Origin: Psychrobacter sp. JCM 18901
GTDB taxonomy: Bacteria; Pseudomonadota; Gammaproteobacteria; Pseudomonadales; Moraxellaceae
Length of the DNA: 64,000 nt
Reading direction: 5' to 3'
Assembly (NCBI RefSeq): GCF_000586435.1
Contig: NZ_BAWH01000001.1
Location: forward strand, 248,001-312,000
Shown here: positions 61,292-64,000 of the stretch, piece by piece
Position numbering within the stretch: the stretch's first letter is position 1
How the letters are laid out: each line of letters opens with the position of its first letter
Translations under genes and position numbers: made by a program
Notes under the pieces: generated by a model
The model's input: only the letters and a program-made list of their open reading frames with translations
Told to the model about the DNA's origin: nothing
The model's database searches: none

Positions 61292-61760
61292 TTATTTGTT
61301 AACGACAGTATTAAGGGCAACAGCTGCTGCCTTTTTTTGCGGGTAGTAATTTGATGTTCCAGCGTAGCGTACGGTATTCAGAGTAGGGTACTTTAACCAT
61401 TTTGCCATCGACTTTGCGCATTAGCGGCATATCAGCATAGTTTTTGCCATCAGTGCTGGCTTGCGCGCTTGCTGGCATCGCATCACCAGTAAAGGTCATG
61501 TTGGCAGGAATGGGTAGAGTTACCATCAGATCATTAATATCTTTATTAATGGTATTGGTATAAGTTGCCTTGTATTGAATGACAGTACCTGCTGGTGCGG
61601 TACGTACTGCCGTATATACTGTCTTACCATCAGCATTTTTGATGACTTGATTGGCAGTCAGTTCCATCTTTAGAGCATCTTCAGCATGCGCGAGGCCTAA
61701 CATGCAAGTAGAAGCAACCGTTGCTAATAGAACATTGCGTAGAATCTTGAAACGTTTCAT
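61292..61760 (-). CDS. Small secreted DUF11-like protein (frameshifted near its end)
   Basis: About 155 aa. A signal peptide (MKRFKILRNVLLATVASTCM, cleavage after AHA, about residue 26) precedes one domain: MELTANQVIKNADGKTVYTA, PAGTVIQYKATYTNTINKDI, NDLMVTLPIPANMTFTGDAM, SEYRTLRWNIKLLPAKK. The IQYKATYTNT and LPIPANMTF pattern is that of a single DUF11 module, like the start of the larger neighbours. As read, an extra T in T7 at 61332-61338 alters the end; repair gives PAKKAAAVALNTVVNK with a stop at 61292. It is the only one-module member of the cluster and could be a cap or a soluble partner. Confidence 0.8.
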
Positions 61761-61948
61761 ATAAAATCCTTTCTTATACCGTTGCTATCATTGGGATATT
61801 GATGCTTTGGGCTCCAGTGAGGCTGTCTATAACTCGATATCAGGCTCGTCTGTAAAAAGCACACATCTCCCTTTAAGCTATTGTCACGTAACCAATACAA
61901 ACTTTCATTATAAAGACGACAAATGGTATTTCGAGATGACCAAACGGT

Positions 61949-61978
61949 AAAAGCCCTATCTAGGAAGATAGGGCTTGA
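61949..61978 (-). terminator. Hairpin after the 62-64 kb gene
   Basis: AAGCCCTATC pairs perfectly with GATAGGGCTT (61951-61960 and 61967-61976) around a 6-nt loop. On the minus strand only TTTT follows, so it may be a weak terminator that lets some transcription pass to the small gene. Confidence 0.6.
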
Positions 61979-62009
61979 TTGAGTATTCAGTAATTTGATA
62001 CACAGGTGT

Positions 62010-64000
62010 TTAGTTACTAATGGTAGTACCATATTTAGTATTAAAACGAATGGCATGACGGCGAGTGGCTGTAGTGGCACCTAAAGAAAAAGTATTGGTA
62101 GTCACTGTACCGTTGTTACCAATAGATACCGAGTTTGTTGCAAATGATGGAGTGCCGCTATTTTCACCAATAGGTGTTGGATTAACTAAGGTAGAGGTAA
62201 TCAGCGAATTATTAGAGTCATTTTTACTCTGTAGCGTATCCTTGATAACAATATCTGTCAGAGAAACGTTGCCCCGGTTGATGGCTTCAATTCTATAAGC
62301 GATACATTGTCCTGGCACAATGCCAGATATTGGTTTTATACTATACGCGCTGTTAGCACTACCTTCATAATTGACACCAATTGTAGCAAGGTTATTTAGA
62401 CTACAGTCATGAACATACTGACTTTTGATTAATACTAATGCAGCATTTTCTTGGATAACATCACCGAAATCATTGCTAGGATAGTTGTACTGACTATTAA
62501 TAATGTTTATTTGTCGCACATCGCTTGTCGTGTCTACAGAATATGCATAATTGCTAGGTTCATTCTGAGTGACACAGAGTCTTGTGTAACTGCCAACTTG
62601 TGCAGATGTCAAATTGAAGCTGTAGGTACCGTCACTATTGATATTCACTGTTTGAGGCGAAAACGTCCCACTATCACCAGCACATTTATTCAAAGTAATG
62701 GTGTGACCAGTGGTAAAAGGGATTCCAGATTCAGTTGGTGAGTCATATCTACCATTAAAATAAAGACTATTATTTAGATATTTAGTAGAGACATCATCTT
62801 TGGCTGGAGATGTAATTTGACCGTTATCGTTAAATACAATACCTGAAAAGACATAATTGGATCTGTCATTTGTGATTGTACATGCCCAATTATCTCCGTA
62901 CGTAAGCTTTAGATTTTTTTGGATCTAAAGTAGTAACGGTTGTACCATCCGATCTTCTACATGCATATAACGCAGTATAATCTACTAGGTTGGTCGTTCC
63001 TGAGACGGCTTCTGTCAGTGTATAGGTCTTGGCAGGGTTCACCTTAAAGGTTCCTGTAGTGCCTGTACCCGTAGTAACTGTATTGCCTGAACCCGACGTA
63101 GTGACCGAGCTGATGCCGTTGGTAACAACCGAGTTATCTGCATTGTCCTTGATTTGAACAGTAAATTGATCGGTATTTGTTTTACGAGAAGAAGAGAGAG
63201 CTTTAGTATATGTTAGGCGCGGCTGTGGTAGGTAGCAGTAACCATCAAATACAATGTTGATCAGCTGATCACCAGGGTTACCTACAGTGCCAGTAGTATT
63301 ATCGTAGTATTCTAGGTTAGGGTTATTGCCATAAGACACATCTACTCTAACGATAGGTTGATTAAAAGCAACGGATACTTTACATCTTTCATCTACAGAA
63401 TCTGTACTACATAAAACGCTACCAGTAGTAGTTGTTTGACGATAGGGTGCAGTAGTCGTTATTCCGGTGCCTCTATATGTCAAAGTTGGCGTCACACTAG
63501 CACCCGCACTAGTAAAACCAGTGATTGTTACTTGGTCGGAAAACTCGAAATACCTAGTACCTGCTGTTGTTCCTCCGTTTCCTGTCCCTGTACCTAAATA
63601 GTTCACATCTATATCATAAATACTTAAGCTGACATTGGTAAGGGCTTGAGATTCGTTGGTGAAACTGTTTTTAAAAGTGTATGAGACCGCACGAGACGAT
63701 CCCTTATTAGTAAAATCCTGAAAAAATTCAAACGATTGAAGGTTGCCTGCTAGCGTCTTAGGTCTATAAAAATTTGAGCCGCCAGCATCTAAACTGCCAG
63801 TAGTCACTAAACTGTTAGAAGCAATAGTGTAACTTTCACTTCTGAGACCGTTTAAAAGTTGGTTTACACCAAGGATAGGTGGCGATGCTGTCGATCCTAA
63901 GTTACTGTAATCAGTGCTTGCAAACTCATCAGACACAAAGTTAGCAGGGCAAGTCGTAATTGCCGCCAAAGCCAGATAGTTGGGCAATAGTATCAACAAA
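62010..64000 (-). CDS. Large secreted DUF11-family protein, N terminus outside the window (frameshifted)
   Basis: At least 660 aa. The start is cut by the window edge: what is visible begins with the end of a signal peptide (LLILLPNYLALAAITTCPAN). An N-terminal region with DEFASTDYSNLGSTASPPIL and FEFFQDFTNKGSSRAVSYTF looks like a lectin- or MBG-type beta domain (LSIYDIDVNYLGTGTGNGGT). Then come Gly/Thr/Ser linkers with TYTKALSSSRKTNTDQFTVQ, a central VNINSDGTYSFNLTSAQVGS, and a C-terminal DUF11 module (IAYRIEAINRGNVSLTDIVI, KDTLQSKND). One extra T in the T7 run at 62914-62920 splits it; repair gives LDPKNLKLTYGDNWACTITN. It leads the cluster and shares composition with the next three genes. 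Confidence 0.75.

Noticed and set aside
1..64000. Prophage, insertion sequence, integron or toxin-antitoxin module.
   Set aside because: No integrase, transposase, phage structural gene or paired small toxin/antitoxin genes were found on either strand.

Overview
The window looks like chromosomal DNA of a Moraxellaceae gammaproteobacterium, most likely Psychrobacter. The sequence is AT-leaning, and the gene set fits: a FimV polar landmark protein, scattered type II secretion genes, divergent ppsA/ppsR, sthA, an rpsF-rpsR-rplI operon and very large Asn/Ser/Thr-rich DUF11 surface proteins. I see no prophage, transposase, CRISPR array or plasmid genes.

Layout. 0-3.8 kb (-): start of an asparaginase, then the two halves of FimV. 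3.9-6.4 kb (-): queA and dinB. 6.9-9.5 kb: a small unknown gene, tRNA-Leu(CAA), fpr and trmO. 9.5-16.6 kb (+): gspE, tatD, a TetR regulator, then the pseudopilin operon gspH-I-J-K. 16.7-21 kb (-): a FabR-like TetR regulator, dgt, an interspersed repeat, a histidine-rich lipoprotein with an MliC-like domain, and ychF. 21.4-25.7 kb (+): a UvrD/Rep-type helicase, dadA and ridA. 25.9-31.1 kb: enoyl-CoA hydratase, a VOC protein with a divergent LysR regulator, and a glycerate kinase/GntP permease pair. 31.5-37.1 kb (-): a small unknown gene, ribosomal proteins L9, S18 and S6, a GYF_2-RDD membrane protein and ppsA. 37.8-41 kb (+): ppsR, a DUF4377 lipoprotein and sthA. 41.1-47.5 kb (-): an export operon of tolC, yihY, an HlyD-type fusion protein and two ABC-2 permeases, with no ATPase gene. 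48-52.6 kb (+): glpK, a glycine-zipper protein, an endonuclease/exonuclease/phosphatase-family protein and a TetR regulator. 52.7-64 kb (-): a cluster of secreted DUF11/SdrD-type proteins, one carrying a C-terminal outer-membrane beta-barrel.

The reading frames are widely damaged in one consistent way. About 25 frameshifts are one extra base in an A/T run (usually six becoming seven), and about 24 more are one missing base, usually explained by a shortened G or C run. They hit housekeeping genes (ychF three times, dgt, sthA, tatD, tolC) as often as accessory ones, so I read them as sequencing or assembly errors rather than gene decay. Frameshifted genes are therefore annotated over their restored full extents.

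How the genes work together. GspE powers the type II pseudopilus whose minor tip proteins are GspH-K. PpsR controls PpsA by reversible phosphorylation. DadA yields imino acids that RidA deaminates. GntP imports, and the kinase phosphorylates, glycerate. TolC, the HlyD-type protein and the two permeases look like one trans-envelope exporter. The 52.7-64 kb cluster looks like a surface-layer or adhesin assembly and is the best candidate here for something poorly described.
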